Positions 7,401-14,801 are shown, counted from the stretch's first letter. The stretch: 17,009 nucleotides of DNA from Promethearchaeia archaeon (GCA_029856445.1 JAHQWY010000041.1:1-17009); one strand, 5' to 3'. Numbers and translations are program-made. Notes: a model not told the origin generated them from the letters alone.

Positions 7401-8312
7401 TTATTCTCCTTTACTTTGACGTCTTTTATATATTAGCAAGGCAAAGAACAATAATACACCAATATGAATAAATAAACCAAAAAATGCTCCAATTTCACTG
7501 GGAGTTAACCAAGTCGTAATTTCAATTGGTTCGCCTTCAATCATTTGAAAACTTATGGTGTTATAACGTTGTTCTGGGAATGATAAACTTTCTGGAATTA
7601 TTTTTAGATAATACGTAAGAATAAAAAGCAAAGGTAAATCATTTTTATCTAAAAGTCCTGACATACTTAAGAACATTGATACCATTTCAAAGACTATTAG
7701 AGTAATCAAAATACCTGAAATAATAGTCATTGAAGTATTTCTCATAAAGCTACTTAACATAGTAACAAAAGTTAATAATGCAAATGAACAAAATAATGCC
7801 CACCCAAATGAATTCAAAATTGTTAAAGGTATTTCTTCATATTTAATTATAGTCATCCCACAAATCAGAAGATAATAAATCAATAAACAAACAACCATTA
7901 AAAAATATCGCGAAATTATTCTACCAATAAGCAAGTTAACTTTACTTGTTTTAGGGAATAATAAATTACTAGTTTGTTTCGAAAAATCTTCAGCAATAAT
8001 AGATCCACCAAAAGCAGCACCAGAAATAATGAGGAGGAAACCAAATTGAGCATCCAGATAACCTTTAATATATTCTGCTGAATCTGCTGGAATCGGTATT
8101 CCTAAACTTTCTGACGACTCAAGTATTAATATACCCAAAATAAAAAAACTTAGGTATACCAGTAGTATTACTATGAATCTATTCAAATTTCTTCTAAATT
8201 CAAAGGAGATTGTATCACGGATTTGTGAAAGATCTCGTCTTAATCCTACTTTTTGTCTCTCTACATGAAATTCCTCAACAATAATTTCATCTTGCTTTGG
8301 ATCAAATAACAT
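7401..8312 (-). CDS. ABC-2-type transporter permease
   Basis: This 303-residue protein has six predicted membrane helices at about 46-66, 89-107, 133-157, 166-188, 194-216 and 274-295, the usual ABC-2 permease fold. The N-terminal 40 residues are hydrophilic and cytoplasmic. The segment after helix 2, IIAEDFSKQTSNLLFPKTSK, matches the family's conserved amphipathic element (an acidic residue, then a T...LL..P.S/K pattern) that contacts the ATPase. It probably pairs as a dimer with the ATPase encoded immediately upstream, whose TAA stop directly abuts this ATG. A strong ribosome-binding site GGAGGAGG lies eight bases before the start, within the ATPase 3' end, indicating translational coupling. 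The cargo is unknown; family members export drugs, peptides, ions or lipids, or act in stress resistance. Confidence 0.88.
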   Translation of the reverse strand: MLFDPKQDEIIVEEFHVERQKVGLRRDLSQIRDTISFEFRRNLNRFIVILLVYLSFFILGILILESSESLGIPIPADSAEYIKGYLDAQFGFLLIISGAAFGGSIIAEDFSKQTSNLLFPKTSKVNLLIGRIISRYFLMVVCLLIYYLLICGMTIIKYEEIPLTILNSFGWALFCSFALLTFVTMLSSFMRNTSMTIISGILITLIVFEMVSMFLSMSGLLDKNDLPLLFILTYYLKIIPESLSFPEQRYNTISFQMIEGEPIEITTWLTPSEIGAFFGLFIHIGVLLFFALLIYKRRQSKGE

Positions 8313-9398
8313 TTATTGAACCTCCTCCACTATTAATTCTTTATGGACATTGTTTAAATTACTATGGTTATTATTATTGAAATTAAGATTTCCTTCTGGA
8401 TTGACCATTTCAAGAAAGAGATTTTCAAGTAATCCTGCCTTAGGAACAGAAAACTCAATAATTCTATAACCATTTTTCAGTAATGCTTCTAAGATATTTA
8501 ATTGGTTTTCAGAATGACCATTGAAAAAAATTTGAAATATTTTTGATTCTTCAATATAATTTACCCAATTTAAATCTCTTGAAATTCCAGTTAAAGGATA
8601 TACAATTTCTTCAATATTTTTTAACATTGACTTGATATTTTCTTCTGGATGCCCAAATAATTCGAAATGGATAATACTTTTCTTTGCTTTTGCTTCTAAA
8701 TTATCAAGAGTATCAAAAGCGATTAGGTTTCCTTTATTAATTATTGCGACTCGATCTGCTATTTCACTTACTTCATAAAGGAGATGGCTGCTTAGAAATA
8801 TCGTTTTTCCAATCTTTTTCAATTTTAAAATAAAATCACGTATTTCTATCCGTGCTTTTGGATCCAAACCTGTTGATGGTTCATCCAAAACAATTATATC
8901 CGGATCATGTATTATAGCTGAAGCGATACCAATTTTTTGACGCATTCCTTTTGAAAAAGTTTTGATTTTCTTGTCAATCCAATCAGACATCCCAAAGAAC
9001 TCAATTATCTCTTCAATCCGATTGTTAATTTTATTTCTTGGATATCCTTTAAGGGATGCAAAATATTTTAATACCAAACGCGGGGTTACATTTCCATAAA
9101 AAGCAGGATTTTCAATTAAAAATCCAATATTATTTAATAAATAATCTTTATTATGACTTGATAACTTCTGTAATTCTCCATTTCCGCGAATCCATATTTC
9201 ACCCTCAGTTGGTTTTAATAAATGGGCTAACATTTTCATTGTTGTAGATTTACCCGCACCATTAGGACCAAGAAACCCAACAATTTCTCCTCTACTAATT
9301 TCTAGATTAATATTGGATACCGCATAGAAATCTTTAAATTTTTTCGTAAGATTTCTAAATTCAATCATTATATCATTATTCATTTCACTCAGTTCCAT
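8313..9398 (-). CDS. ABC-2-type transporter ATP-binding protein
   Basis: This 361-residue protein powers the permease encoded next to it. The nucleotide-binding domain shows Walker A GPNGAGKS (44-51), signature FSKGMRQK (148-155, the normal variant for this subfamily), Walker B IIVLDEPSTGLDP (168-180) and the switch histidine H205 in FLSSHLL. After about residue 230 comes a C-terminal domain of about 130 residues, as in BcrA/NatA/CcmA-type ATPases, including PKAGLLENLFLEM near the end. ATG codons occur at residues 1, 6 and 11. No Shine-Dalgarno site precedes the first, so the exact start is uncertain. The upstream TATA box suggests it opens a two-gene operon separate from the MacB-like pair. 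Confidence 0.92.
   Translation of the reverse strand: MELSEMNNDIMIEFRNLTKKFKDFYAVSNINLEISRGEIVGFLGPNGAGKSTTMKMLAHLLKPTEGEIWIRGNGELQKLSSHNKDYLLNNIGFLIENPAFYGNVTPRLVLKYFASLKGYPRNKINNRIEEIIEFFGMSDWIDKKIKTFSKGMRQKIGIASAIIHDPDIIVLDEPSTGLDPKARIEIRDFILKLKKIGKTIFLSSHLLYEVSEIADRVAIINKGNLIAFDTLDNLEAKAKKSIIHFELFGHPEENIKSMLKNIEEIVYPLTGISRDLNWVNYIEESKIFQIFFNGHSENQLNILEALLKNGYRIIEFSVPKAGLLENLFLEMVNPEGNLNFNNNNHSNLNNVHKELIVEEVQ
8321..8328 (-). promoter_or_regulatory. Strong Shine-Dalgarno site for the ABC-2 permease
   Basis: GGAGGAGG on the minus strand is eight bases before the permease ATG and lies within the last codons of the ATPase gene. It is the longest ribosome-binding site seen in the window. Confidence 0.75.
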
Positions 9399-9440
9399 AT
9401 AAAATGTTTCTTTAGGTATAAAAAAATAAAAAGAGGATAA

Positions 9441-9448
9441 TCATATAA
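9441..9448 (-). promoter_or_regulatory. Putative TATA box of the ABC-2 operon
   Basis: The minus strand reads TTATATGA about 45-50 bases before the ATG at 9398, predicting a leader of about 20 bases. None of the GATCA palindromes found before the MacB-like operon is present here. Confidence 0.35.
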
Positions 9449-9525
9449 GATTTCAATAGACCAATTTTTGTAAATCTAATTTAATCAAATTATCTTATAG
9501 AAATTCGTTAAGGTTTTAAAGAAAT

Positions 9526-9593
9526 GCTCTTCTACTTGACTTTTCTATAAGAGCGCACTGTATTTTATAAACAGAAAGAAAATTGTTTAAAAA
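9526..9593 (-). terminator. Possible terminator region of the MacB-like operon
   Basis: After the permease stop the minus strand carries scattered T-tracts (TTTTT, TTTTCTTTCTGTTT). A short inverted repeat follows: GCTCTT (9526-9531) and AAGAGC (9549-9554) around a 17-base loop. Either may form the 3' end of the operon. Confidence 0.3.
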
Positions 9594-11984
9594 TTAACCA
9601 AATGTTTTTTCTCTCATCATTTTAGCTAGTTGCACTTTTTTAATTCGTCGCTGGTTAATAAAAAATGATAATAAAACGATAATCCCAAAAATCAAAATAT
9701 AGAAGATATAACTGATTGAATATAGATGATAATGAATTCCAGGCATAATTGATGAGTACATAGTAATTATAAATTTAGAAATTAAGTTTCCTAATAAAGA
9801 GCCAAGCAATAAAGAAACAATAAAGTAAAATGATATTTCATATAGCAAACCTTTTCTAATTTCTGAATTATACAGGCCGATTGCTTTCATACTACTGTAA
9901 TCTTCAATACGATCATCAATATTCGATTTAAAAATTATTAGTAAAAGAAGTACTCCAAATAAAAGAAACATTATACTAAATACAATGAAAAGTGAAGAAA
10001 TCATTTCTAACACGTATTTCACATCTGCTTTTAAACTACTCATTTTCACTACAATTTCCACTTCTGGAATATTTTGGATCTTTTCCACACAAGTATCGAT
10101 ATTATCAGAAGTAAAATAAATTGTGTTAATTTTAGTGGTTTCATTCAAAATATTCTGAGCTTTAGGAATCATTAGATAAACTGTCAATGCGTTTAAATCA
10201 TTTACCATACCTATAATTCTTAATTTGTGTAATGTGTCTAATCCGATGCTTTTGAGATAAATATAATCTCCAATATCTAGTTTATACTTCTCAATTATAT
10301 CTTTTGACACGATCGCATCATCAATATCCTCAAAAATCTTTCCTCTTTCAACTTTAATATGGTGCAATTCTGAATTCTCTTCGTAAGCCATTAATCTAAA
10401 TGCAATTTCAAAATTGGTATCATTTTTTTTTGAGAAAAGAATAGAATCAGAAATACCAAATTCATATTGATTTAACTCCTCAATGGAAATTAATGATGAA
10501 TTTATTAACGATTCATCCTCATATTGCCACGTATTAGCGTAACAATCCCATTGTTCGATTTCATTAAATTGTCGATTCATAGAATACCTTATACTATTTG
10601 GAAATGAGAAAGTGAAAATAATTAATGATGCCGAAAAGCTAAGAGCAAAAATTAAAGATATTAAATGTAATTTTTTACCAAAAATTCTTCGAATATTGTA
10701 TTTTGTTAGTGGGTGTGGATTTTTTTTCAGTTTTTGATAAAGTCTTTCTATAATATTAATTTTTTCCAAAAATTTTGTTTCAAATTTCATCGATTGTTGA
10801 ACATCCATTTTAAACGTTTTCTTTACAATAACAAATGTGGAACTAATAGAGACTATGAATAGCACTAAACCAATCCACAGTGAATTTTTAATTGAAATAA
10901 TTATTCTAAGATCGAATGGTATGTTCAAAACATCCATCATATAATTGTTTACTGGAATATTAAGACCTATACTAAACAATAAACCAAAAATGAATGAGAA
11001 ACTTAAGAGTAATATATTAAAAACCAAATAACTTGCAATTATTTCTTTTTTATTTGCACCAAGCGCTTCAAAAACTGTGATTGATTTCAAATCATCCTCT
11101 ATCAATTTATTGGTTATTAAAATCAATGTAATTATAGCTCCAAGTAACAAAATAATCGTTAGAAATAAAAACAAGCGCCGATCATTTTTCTCATCTTCTC
11201 TCATAGTTTTTACAAAGGGATGTTGTTCTTGCGAAAATTGTTGATTAAGAAACTCTCCAAAAATTAGTTCTATTTTTTCTTTTACAAATTTACTATTGTT
11301 TTGGTCTTTTAATTTGTAAACGAAATAATTTACTATGGGTGTTGATTGGTTTAAAACTATGTTATTTAGGAATAGCTTATCCATATATAACACTGGATAA
11401 GGTTTAATAGAAGGAAAAGCAATATTCTTATACAATGGTACAAATTGAAATTCAGGATTATATCCAACATTCTTTATTTCTACTACCTTTTCATAAGAAT
11501 TGTATAAAAATAAAATTTCAGTCCCTATTTTAATTTTTTTATCGTGAGCAAATGCCCAATTAAGAGCAAATTCATAATCATAAATCTCTTCTTTTTCCTC
11601 ATTTATTAAAATATTTACACCATTTTCTTTTGACGTATTTTTACCAACTAGCATACCATCATAATTATATCCAAAAATAATAAATTTAGATACAACTAAC
11701 ATGTTTAATCCGTAATCATCTAAATATTGGGAAAGCTCACTCTCTATGATATGAGATATAAAAGTTTCAGGAACGGGTTCGAAATATACAAAACCATCTG
11801 TAAAATTTGTTTCTTCAATTACTTCTTCCACAGCTTTACTCCTAATATCTTGAACGTCGAATAATATTGTTCCACATCCAATGGAAAAAGTTAATAAAAT
11901 TATAACTGGAATTGTTTTACGTTTGTTCTTTAAAAGATTTTTATAGGCTTTCTTCCATATAAACCATATAGAAGTCTTTTTCAA
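9594..11984 (-). CDS. FtsX/MacB-type ABC transporter permease, two-module eight-helix form
   Basis: This 796-residue membrane protein has eight predicted helices in a duplicated 1+3 arrangement: about 24-42, 270-290, 315-341, 366-388, then 438-460, 658-686, 714-738 and 756-777. Large extracytoplasmic domains of about 225 and 200 residues lie between the first and second helix of each module. FEALGANKKEIIASYL (305-320) and MKAIGLYNSEIRKGLL (699-714) are the coupling-helix regions typical of FtsX-fold permeases. The start is TTG: no ATG occurs for the first 90 codons and the first helix is needed. GGGGTG overlapping the upstream ATPase stop serves as ribosome-binding site, so translation is coupled. 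Such systems act by mechanotransmission, exporting or extracting lipids, peptides or drugs; the cargo is unknown. Two modules on one chain could act as a complete permease without a homodimer. Confidence 0.9.
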   Translation of the reverse strand: MKKTSIWFIWKKAYKNLLKNKRKTIPVIILLTFSIGCGTILFDVQDIRSKAVEEVIEETNFTDGFVYFEPVPETFISHIIESELSQYLDDYGLNMLVVSKFIIFGYNYDGMLVGKNTSKENGVNILINEEKEEIYDYEFALNWAFAHDKKIKIGTEILFLYNSYEKVVEIKNVGYNPEFQFVPLYKNIAFPSIKPYPVLYMDKLFLNNIVLNQSTPIVNYFVYKLKDQNNSKFVKEKIELIFGEFLNQQFSQEQHPFVKTMREDEKNDRRLFLFLTIILLLGAIITLILITNKLIEDDLKSITVFEALGANKKEIIASYLVFNILLLSFSFIFGLLFSIGLNIPVNNYMMDVLNIPFDLRIIISIKNSLWIGLVLFIVSISSTFVIVKKTFKMDVQQSMKFETKFLEKINIIERLYQKLKKNPHPLTKYNIRRIFGKKLHLISLIFALSFSASLIIFTFSFPNSIRYSMNRQFNEIEQWDCYANTWQYEDESLINSSLISIEELNQYEFGISDSILFSKKNDTNFEIAFRLMAYEENSELHHIKVERGKIFEDIDDAIVSKDIIEKYKLDIGDYIYLKSIGLDTLHKLRIIGMVNDLNALTVYLMIPKAQNILNETTKINTIYFTSDNIDTCVEKIQNIPEVEIVVKMSSLKADVKYVLEMISSLFIVFSIMFLLFGVLLLLIIFKSNIDDRIEDYSSMKAIGLYNSEIRKGLLYEISFYFIVSLLLGSLLGNLISKFIITMYSSIMPGIHYHLYSISYIFYILIFGIIVLLSFFINQRRIKKVQLAKMMREKTFG

Positions 11985-11990
11985 AGAATT

Positions 11991-12725
11991 TCACCCCACC
12001 CCTTTTCCTTGGTTTCTTATAAGTCTACCATCTTTGATGTAAATATGCTCTTTTGCATATTTATTTGCCATATCTTCATCATGAGTCACAATCAATATTG
12101 TTTTATTGTAATCCTCAGATAATTTTTTTAGAATCTTATAAATTTCGTCTGTTTTAACAGAATCTAAATTACCAGTGGGTTCGTCAGCAAGTATAAGAGC
12201 TGGATCTTTAACTAAAGCTCTAGCAATTGCAACTCTCTGTTGTTCTCCTCCAGAAAGTTGATTTGGATATCGATTAAGCTTATCTCCAAGGCCTAATTCA
12301 GATAAATATTCTTTAGATTTTTTTTTAGGGCTGGAAATACCAGAAAATCTTGCTGCTAGTTCAACATTTTCTAATGCTGTAAGGATTGGAATTAGATTAT
12401 AAAATTGAAAAATGATACCAATATGCTTTCTACGATAATTTGTTAATTCATTATTAGTAAATTTTCTGATATCCTTAAACTTTCCATTGCCAAGATTTAT
12501 TATTATTTCTCCTGAATCTGCGGAATCTAAACCTCCTAATATATTCATTAATGTTGTTTTACCGCTTCCTGAAGGTCCTAATATCATTTTGAAATCTCCT
12601 TTTCCAACATTTAAACTTATCCCATCTAAGGCTTTTGTTTCAATATTTGCTGTCCAATAGCTTTTCTTAACATCTCTAGCAATGAATTGAAATTGATTTA
12701 GTTTAGATTCTATATTCATTGACAT
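11991..12725 (-). CDS. MacB/LolD-type ABC transporter ATP-binding protein
   Basis: This is the cytoplasmic ATPase for the FtsX-type permease encoded six bases downstream. Positions are counted from the longer GTG form. It shows Walker A GPSGSGKT (54-61), Q-loop Q111 in IIFQFYNLIP, signature LSGGEQQRVAIARAL (161-175), Walker B LILADEPTGNLD (181-192) and switch H219 in IVTHDEDMA. This combination is characteristic of the LolD/MacB/FtsE group. The frame opens at a GTG at 12737, but that GTG lies within AAAGGTG, a good ribosome-binding site nine bases before ATG at 12725, so 12725 is preferred. Its promoter region carries four copies of a palindrome shared with the divergent TetR-family gene, so repression by that regulator, relieved by a ligand that is probably the cargo, is likely. 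Confidence 0.93.
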   Translation of the reverse strand: MSMNIESKLNQFQFIARDVKKSYWTANIETKALDGISLNVGKGDFKMILGPSGSGKTTLMNILGGLDSADSGEIIINLGNGKFKDIRKFTNNELTNYRRKHIGIIFQFYNLIPILTALENVELAARFSGISSPKKKSKEYLSELGLGDKLNRYPNQLSGGEQQRVAIARALVKDPALILADEPTGNLDSVKTDEIYKILKKLSEDYNKTILIVTHDEDMANKYAKEHIYIKDGRLIRNQGKGVG

Positions 12726-12742
12726 ACTTTGTGACACCTTTT

Positions 12743-12755
12743 TGATCAGTGATCA
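12743..12755. promoter_or_regulatory. Operator O1 (GATCA palindrome), 5' leader of the ABC operon
   Basis: TGATCAGTGATCA is a perfect 13-base palindrome around its central G. It lies just before the ribosome-binding site of the MacB-like ATPase gene, in its predicted leader. Confidence 0.6.
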
Positions 12756-12767
12756 TTTTTTTAAATT

Positions 12768-12780
12768 CGATCAATGATCA
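12768..12780. promoter_or_regulatory. Operator O2 (GATCA palindrome), over the ABC operon start point
   Basis: CGATCAATGATCA matches O1 at 11 of 13 bases and is 25 bases from it. It covers the transcription start predicted from the minus-strand TATA box, so binding there would block initiation. Confidence 0.6.
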
Positions 12781-12790
12781 AACAATAAAA

Positions 12791-12806
12791 ATATATTAAT
12801 ATAAAG
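12791..12806 (-). promoter_or_regulatory. TATA box of the MacB-like ABC operon
   Basis: The minus strand reads ACTTTATATTAATATA, about 70-80 bases before the ATG at 12725. Transcription should start near 12775, inside O2, giving a leader of about 50 bases that contains O1. Confidence 0.5.
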
Positions 12807-12819
12807 TATTTAAATTTAT

Positions 12820-12832
12820 CGACCATTGATCA
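12820..12832. promoter_or_regulatory. Operator O3 (GATCA palindrome), upstream of both core promoters
   Basis: The minus strand reads TGATCAATGGTCG, differing from the consensus half-site by one base. It lies between the two divergent TATA boxes. Confidence 0.55.
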
Positions 12833-12857
12833 AATAAATCTAAAAATACAAAATTCT

Positions 12858-12870
12858 CGATCAATGAACG
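12858..12870. promoter_or_regulatory. Operator O4 (GATCA palindrome), beside the TetR gene TATA box
   Basis: CGATCAATGAACG ends about five bases before the TATA box of the regulator gene, where the BRE would be. A bound repressor would compete with TFB/TBP, giving autoregulation. Confidence 0.55.
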
Positions 12871-12875
12871 ATAGA

Positions 12876-12883
12876 TTTATATT
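12876..12883 (+). promoter_or_regulatory. TATA box of the TetR-family regulator gene (leaderless)
   Basis: TTTATATT is centred about 26 bases before the ATG at 12906, so the message probably begins at the start codon. No ribosome-binding site is present, consistent with leaderless translation. Confidence 0.5.
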
Positions 12884-12905
12884 ATTAAAGCCTTATTAAA
12901 TATAT

Positions 12906-13517
12906 ATGGCTCCAGATTCAAATGAGAAAAGAAATATTGAACCCTCAACAAAAGATCATATCATAAGAGTTGCAACTGAATTAATAACTAGCAAGGGATA
13001 TAGTAGGGTAAGCATGAGAGAAATTGCAAGAAAAGCAAATATAAGTGCGGGAACTTTATTTTATCATTTTAAAAAGGGAAAATCAGAAATCTTGAAAATT
13101 ATTTTCAAAGATGTTTTGGAAAAATTGGAAGTTGGGAGGTTTTTTTCTGTTGATAATTTTGACAATTTTACTGAGGCTCTTAAAACAATCTTATATAGAA
13201 ATATAGACCTGCATCGAAAGTCTCGAGAATTTTCTGCTGCAATGGAGGTAGAAATAATCTCAAATATGGATTCTTATATTAAATTATCTGAATTTCTCGA
13301 ACCTGAAATAGATATAATAATAGAACCAATAATTTCTGCAGCAAAAAAGTTTAAAGAAAGCAATTTTAGTTTGGAAGGGAAAGAAAAAATTATTTTACAG
13401 GCAGTTGATGCTATTATCCATCGGCATATATATTACAGAAATATGTTTGGCTCCGATGAAGATTTGGTCAATCTTTTAATGAAAATTATTTTAGCTATTG
13501 CTAGAGAAGAGAATTAA
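12906..13517 (+). CDS. TetR/AcrR-family transcriptional regulator
   Basis: This 203-residue protein has the TetR N-terminal DNA-binding domain at about residues 16-62. The helix-turn-helix reads VSMREIARKANISAGTLFYHF (residues 35-55), matching the family pattern T.R.IA..AGVS.GTLY.YF. The rest, about 65-203, is the all-helical ligand-binding and dimerisation domain, not conserved enough to name the effector. Family members act as dimeric repressors released by small hydrophobic ligands and often control adjacent exporters. Here the gene is divergent from a MacB-like ABC operon and four palindromes lie between them, so it very likely represses both. The start ATG follows a TATA box at the spacing for a leaderless message. 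It converges with the phosphatase gene, with only four bases between the stop codons. Confidence 0.92.
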   Translation: MAPDSNEKRNIEPSTKDHIIRVATELITSKGYSRVSMREIARKANISAGTLFYHFKKGKSEILKIIFKDVLEKLEVGRFFSVDNFDNFTEALKTILYRNIDLHRKSREFSAAMEVEIISNMDSYIKLSEFLEPEIDIIIEPIISAAKKFKESNFSLEGKEKIILQAVDAIIHRHIYYRNMFGSDEDLVNLLMKIILAIAREEN

Positions 13518-13521
13518 TTAA

Positions 13522-14028
13522 CTAAAAACTATTCTTTGATGATCTTCTACCATACTTCTTAGCAAGTTCTCGAGCTAGATCCATTTGTTCTTTTGTTTCT
13601 AAACAACAGGATCTTATTTTACGAATCCACTTTACTGGATCCATATCCGTAGGTATATAATCATTATAAGCCGCCCAAGCTACGATCATTATACCTGATC
13701 TTCCACATCCTGCTACGCAATGTATTACCATTGGTTTCTTTTTTGTACCCCATTCATCTGTGATCTCAAAAAATCTTTTTAATTGAAAATATGTTGGCGT
13801 TCCAAAATCAGGTATATTTATATAATAATATTGAAACTCCTTAGAAATATCTTGCCGGTTATCAAATTCTGAACAGTTTATTATTACTTTAATTCCTTCC
13901 TTCCTATATCTCTCAATTACTGAGGGATCTGGCCACCATGAAATTGCCATCTTACCTTTAATTATCCAAGTAAATGGCTCTGTTCGTTCAGGCATACCAT
14001 TCTTTGGCCAATAATAAGGACGAACCAT
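13522..14028 (-). CDS. Cysteine-dependent (dual-specificity-like) protein phosphatase
   Basis: The enzyme carries the P-loop signature HCVAGCGRSG, with catalytic Cys110 and phosphate-binding Arg116 (CX5R; numbering from the longer TTG form). Thirty residues before it, IPDFGTP supplies the probable general acid Asp80. The TKEQ segment after the P-loop (151-154) resembles the Gln-containing element of this fold. At about 170 residues it is the size of compact archaeal and dual-specificity phosphatases. These hydrolyse phospho-Tyr, phospho-Ser/Thr or sometimes phosphoinositides or RNA 5' phosphates; the substrate is unknown. The frame extends to a TTG at 14046, but the TATA box at 14058-14067 places the transcript start near 14033-14035, so the ATG at 14028 (residue 7) is the better start. 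It is cytoplasmic, with no signal peptide. Confidence 0.85.
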   Translation of the reverse strand: MVRPYYWPKNGMPERTEPFTWIIKGKMAISWWPDPSVIERYRKEGIKVIINCSEFDNRQDISKEFQYYYINIPDFGTPTYFQLKRFFEITDEWGTKKKPMVIHCVAGCGRSGIMIVAWAAYNDYIPTDMDPVKWIRKIRSCCLETKEQMDLARELAKKYGRRSSKNSF

Positions 14029-14057
14029 AAAATCAATAGTAAGCAATTAATCTTAAT

Positions 14058-14067
14058 AAATATATTA
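14058..14067 (-). promoter_or_regulatory. TATA box of the phosphatase gene
   Basis: The minus strand reads AATATATTTA, centred about 34 bases before the ATG at 14028. This predicts a near-leaderless message that excludes the upstream TTG codon. Confidence 0.45.
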
Positions 14068-14099
14068 GGTGAATGAAAAAAAAGAATTTTAGTTTTTAA

Positions 14100-14195
14100 T
14101 TATTTCCGCTTTTTTATCCGAATAATAATTATTGGAATTACAACAAGAAAACCTATAAGGAGAAAATGAATATATCCAGAAACATATCCAAGTAA
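14100..14195 (-). pseudogene. Orphan 31-codon frame encoding a membrane helix with basic tail, possible gene remnant
   Basis: The minus-strand frame closes with TAA at 14100-14102 and is bounded upstream by another TAA at 14196-14198. It encodes LLGYVSGYIHFLLIGFLVVI, then PIIIIRIKKRK: one hydrophobic helix followed by a basic tail. This is the shape of a C-terminal membrane anchor or sorting tail of a surface protein. No ATG, GTG or TTG is in the frame, so it cannot be a normal free-standing gene. A decayed 3' end of a lost surface-protein gene is the simplest reading; chance in AT-rich DNA is the alternative. Confidence 0.3.
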
Positions 14196-14230
14196 TTAAT
14201 AATTACAGACTTTTAAGTACAATATAGTAT

Positions 14231-14240
14231 TTTTTATAAC
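14231..14240 (+). promoter_or_regulatory. Putative TATA box of the Nudix gene
   Basis: TTTTTATAAC is centred about 32 bases before the ATG at 14268, predicting a leader of about six bases. Confidence 0.4.
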
Positions 14241-14267
14241 AGGCAAAAAAATTAATTTTGATACAGA

Positions 14268-14735
14268 ATGGTTGATAAGGAAACATTAACTGCCTATGAT
14301 ACCCGAAAATACCCTATCCGTCCCCATGTAGGGGTGGGAGTCCTACTTATTCGAGATAATACTCTTCTTCTCATAAAAAGAAAATATAATCCTGATGCAG
14401 GGTATTGGTCTATTCCTGGAGGGCATTTGGATATTGGAGAGAAAGTAAAAAATGCAGCAGAAAGAGAAGCCTATGAAGAAACGGGATTTAAGGTTAAGGT
14501 AACAAAACTAGCTGGAATAATTGATAAAATCATGTATGACAAGACTGGCAAAATTGAATATCATTATGTATTACTAAATTTTTTTGTAGAACAAATAGAA
14601 GGTGATGAAAATCAGCCACCAGTGCCTGATGATGATGCTTTAGATGCTAGATTTGTCCCATTTAATCAACTTAAAGATTATAAGTTGACCGAGTCCTTAA
14701 TCGAACTTTTAGTACAACTAAAAATTGGTTTTTGA
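14268..14735 (+). CDS. Nudix hydrolase
   Basis: This 155-residue protein contains a complete Nudix box, GX5EX7REUXEEXGU, at residues 52-74: G52, E58, R66, E67, E70, E71 and G73. The glutamates bind the Mg2+ or Mn2+ used to cleave a nucleoside diphosphate linked to another moiety. Before it are the usual strands (GVGVLLIRDNTLLLIKRKY) and GYWSIPGGH; after it, the C-terminal strands and helix. Length is typical of a single-domain enzyme. Likely substrates are damaged or modified nucleotides, NADH, ADP-ribose or other sugar nucleotides; the sequence does not decide. The acyl-CoA synthetase subunit gene starts 66 bases downstream on the same strand and may be partly cotranscribed. Confidence 0.92.
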   Translation: MVDKETLTAYDTRKYPIRPHVGVGVLLIRDNTLLLIKRKYNPDAGYWSIPGGHLDIGEKVKNAAEREAYEETGFKVKVTKLAGIIDKIMYDKTGKIEYHYVLLNFFVEQIEGDENQPPVPDDDALDARFVPFNQLKDYKLTESLIELLVQLKIGF

Positions 14736-14760
14736 ATAAAAGAGATCTATTTAATAATGT

Positions 14761-14772
14761 TATACTATTTTT
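14761..14772 (+). promoter_or_regulatory. Possible TATA box of the acyl-CoA synthetase gene
   Basis: TATACTATTTTT lies about 35 bases before the TTG start at 14802, so the gene may have its own promoter in addition to readthrough from the Nudix gene. Confidence 0.3.
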
Positions 14773-14801
14773 AAACTAAGTATAATTTAAGTGAGTGAAC
14801 T

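Noticed and set aside
9056..9247. Plus-strand open frame of 63 codons inside the ABC-2 ATPase gene
   Set aside because: It overlaps the Walker A region of a clear ABC ATPase on the other strand and its translation has no domain pattern.
8760..9260. FSKGM instead of LSGGQ as a defective ABC signature
   Set aside because: The (Y/F)SKGM form is usual in ABC-2-type drug and sodium exporter ATPases, so it is not a sign of inactivity.
12790..12818. AT-only palindromes (AATATATTAATATA, TATTTAAATTTA) as extra operators
   Set aside because: They coincide with the predicted TATA box region and such symmetry is frequent by chance in AT-rich archaeal DNA.
13511..13522. TTAATTAA palindrome between the TetR and phosphatase stop codons
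   Set aside because: It is mostly made of the two stop codons in AT-rich DNA and is too short to claim as a terminator or binding site.
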